From Nitrosopumilaceae archaeon (GTDB taxonomy: Archaea; Thermoproteota; Nitrososphaeria; Nitrososphaerales; Nitrosopumilaceae): a stretch of DNA of 5,892 bases. The notes under the pieces were generated by a model. The model made no database searches. It was not told the DNA's origin and was given only the letters and a program-made list of their open reading frames with translations. A program made the position numbers and the translations under genes. The stretch's first letter is position 1, and each line of letters opens with the position of its first letter. Location: NCBI GenBank assembly GCA_013867245.1, contig JACENB010000050.1, positions 1 through 5,892 on the forward strand, written 5' to 3'. Below are positions 4,816-5,892 of the stretch, in pieces.

Positions 4816-5772
4816 TTAGCTTATCGCAAGCATTCTATCAATTGCCAAACGTGCCTTGTCTGCAATATCTTTTGGAACAGTAATTACATTTTTCTCATTG
4901 ACTAGTGCATCATAGACTTTTTCAAGAGTAATCATCTTCATGTACTGGCATTCGGCTTTCTCTGAAGCAGGAATGAATTTCTTATCTGGGTTTTGTTGTC
5001 TCATTCTATACAATATTCCAGTCTCAGTTGCTACAACAAAGTTCTTAGATTTTGATTCCTTGACATGATTTAGCATCCCTTCAGTTGAAAGGATTGAAAC
5101 TTTTTGATTATCAAAACTTCCGTCTGCAACATCATACATCATTGGAGTTGTACAACTGCATTCGGGATGAATTACAAATTCTGCATCTTTCATCGAATCT
5201 AATTTTTTAGTTACGTCTTCAGGAGTGATTCCTGCATGGACATGGCATTCTCCTGCCCATATGTGCATGTTTTTTCTTCCAGTCATCTTTGCAACATAGG
5301 AGCCTAAGAACATGTCAGGTAAAAACAAAATTTCTTTGTCTTCTGGAATTGCCTTTACTACATTGACTGCATTAGATGATGTACAACAATAATCAAGTTC
5401 AGCTTTGATTTCAGCAGTCGTGTTGACATATCCAACTGCAATTGCATCTGGATGTTGTTTCTTCCAGTTTCTTAATTCATCAACAGTGATTGAATCAGAC
5501 AATGAACATCCTGCTTCCAAGTCGGGCAGAATCACTTTCTTTTGAGGACTTATGATTGCAGCAGTTTCAGCCATAAAGTTGACACCACAAAAGAGTATTG
5601 TTTTTTGGGGAACATTTGCTGCTTGTCTTGAGAGTCCAAGAGAATCTCCTGTAAAATCTGCCACATCTTGGACTTCGGGAATTTGATAATTATGAGCAAG
5701 AATGACTACATCCTTTTCCTTTTTGAGACGTTCAATCTCTTCTTTGAGTTTAGAGGTTTGTTGTACGAGCAT
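4816..5772 (-). CDS. nadA: Quinolinate synthase, [4Fe-4S] enzyme
   Basis: NadA condenses iminoaspartate with dihydroxyacetone phosphate to give quinolinate, the substrate of NadC. The 318-residue protein shows the three cysteines that hold the [4Fe-4S] cluster in characterised enzymes: Cys89 in LEAGCSLSD (85-93), Cys176 in WAGECHVH (172-179) and Cys275 in AECQYMK (273-279). Substrate-site motifs are AHNYQ (26-30), DFTGDSLGLS (39-48), CGVNFMAETA (62-71), GYVNTTAE (114-121) and HPEC (202-205). Between HPEC and the ST of ILSTEGML (227-234) there are 23 residues, where I recall about 12 in compact NadAs such as that of Thermotoga. The extra segment includes a second cysteine (Cys207). It starts at ATG 5772 behind a TATA box and is followed four bases on by the TPR gene. 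The partner that makes iminoaspartate (NadB or aspartate dehydrogenase NadX) is not in the window. Confidence 0.95.
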   Translation of the reverse strand: MLVQQTSKLKEEIERLKKEKDVVILAHNYQIPEVQDVADFTGDSLGLSRQAANVPQKTILFCGVNFMAETAAIISPQKKVILPDLEAGCSLSDSITVDELRNWKKQHPDAIAVGYVNTTAEIKAELDYCCTSSNAVNVVKAIPEDKEILFLPDMFLGSYVAKMTGRKNMHIWAGECHVHAGITPEDVTKKLDSMKDAEFVIHPECSCTTPMMYDVADGSFDNQKVSILSTEGMLNHVKESKSKNFVVATETGILYRMRQQNPDKKFIPASEKAECQYMKMITLEKVYDALVNEKNVITVPKDIADKARLAIDRMLAIS

Positions 5773-5798
5773 AAACCATTGAAAATCATCGGAGAGGG

Positions 5799-5808
5799 GA
5801 TTTAAAGA
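5799..5808 (-). promoter_or_regulatory. TATA box of nadA
   Basis: The minus strand reads TCTTTAAATC, with TTTAAA centred about 31 bases before the nadA ATG, leaving a leader of roughly five bases. CTCTC follows two bases downstream (5792-5796), an arrangement close to that before nadC. It should drive nadA and the TPR gene. Confidence 0.65.
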
Positions 5809-5848
5809 AATGGATCGCGCCTAGAATTCTCACATATCTGAGTATTAG

Positions 5849-5863
5849 TGGCAATTATTGCCA
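5849..5863. repeat. Perfect 15-base palindrome upstream of nadA
   Basis: TGGCAATTATTGCCA has two exact 7-base arms around a central T at 5856. It lies about 40 bases upstream of the nadA TATA box and 4-18 bases before the ATG (5868) of a possible rightward gene. This is where a dimeric repressor could block initiation of that gene, or a regulator could act on nadA from upstream. No regulator is identified and the site role is inferred from symmetry and position only. Confidence 0.45.
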
Positions 5864-5867
5864 TGTT

Positions 5868-5892
5868 ATGTACCGATTCGAATATCATTTGA
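5868..5892 (+). CDS. Possible start of a rightward gene cut by the window end
   Basis: ATG at 5868 opens a frame reading MYRFEYHL without a stop up to the last base. Divergent placement from nadA makes a gene start here plausible, but eight codons cannot be assigned to any family and no good TATA box lies at the expected distance (about 5840; only GTATTA is there). Treat as tentative. Confidence 0.2.

Noticed and set aside
4454..4905. Two plus-strand frames (4454-4639 and 4654-4905) opposite the TPR and nadA genes
   Set aside because: Both are antisense to genes with clear repeat or enzyme motifs; neither resembles a known protein.
5823..5830. AGAATTCT 8-base palindrome upstream of nadA
   Set aside because: Eight-base palindromes are frequent by chance in AT-rich DNA and this one has no flanking symmetry.
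1..5892. Mobile element, CRISPR array, toxin-antitoxin or phage-defence cassette
   Set aside because: No terminal or direct repeats, transposase, spacer arrays or paired small toxin genes were seen; every complete gene has a housekeeping-type or simple-repeat assignment.

Overview
The window is AT-rich archaeal chromosome, most likely from an ammonia-oxidising thaumarchaeon of the Nitrosopumilus type. The archaeal assignment is firm: it encodes the archaeal/eukaryotic-type RNA polymerase subunit Rpo7, the elongation factor Spt4 and the archaea-specific GTP-dependent dephospho-CoA kinase (DUF359). TATA boxes (TTTAAA-like) lie about 27-32 bases before most first genes, so many transcripts should be leaderless or nearly so, and several genes start with TTG or GTG. 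The narrower taxon is inferred from gene content and composition, without any database search.

Layout from left to right. (1) Bases 1-854, minus strand: the N-terminal third or less of a membrane-bound proton-pumping pyrophosphatase (hppA) running off the left edge. Just upstream is a small SprT-like zinc metallopeptidase whose stop codon sits beside the hppA TATA box. (2) Bases 855-997: a 143-base gap with no convincing gene. (3) Bases 998-2616, minus strand: a two-gene unit, mrp/apbC (an Fe-S carrier P-loop ATPase with an N-terminal MIP18 domain) followed by dephospho-CoA kinase. (4) Bases 2617-2764: a divergent promoter region with a TATA box for each direction and a 9-bp inverted repeat next to the rightward one. 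(5) Bases 2765-3554, plus strand: rpo7 and spt4, one base apart. (6) Bases 3595-5772: nadC (plus) converging on a TPR-protein gene and nadA (both minus). The TPR gene overlaps the nadC stop by four bases and begins four bases after the nadA stop. (7) Bases 5773-5892: the nadA promoter, a perfect 15-base palindrome, and the possible first codons of a rightward gene cut by the window end.

Functional links: NadA makes quinolinate and NadC turns it into nicotinate mononucleotide, so the right half holds two successive steps of de novo NAD synthesis. The preceding aspartate-oxidising enzyme (NadB or NadX) is not in the window. NadA needs a [4Fe-4S] cluster and Mrp is an Fe-S carrier, though nothing shows they are coupled. 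NadC releases pyrophosphate, which HppA consumes; that link is only general metabolism.

I found no mobile element, CRISPR array, tRNA or rRNA, and no gene set resembling an undescribed system. All complete genes are intact housekeeping genes. The items most worth a second look are two DNA dyads in promoter regions, a similar promoter element before nadC and nadA, and the TPR gene lodged between the two NAD genes.
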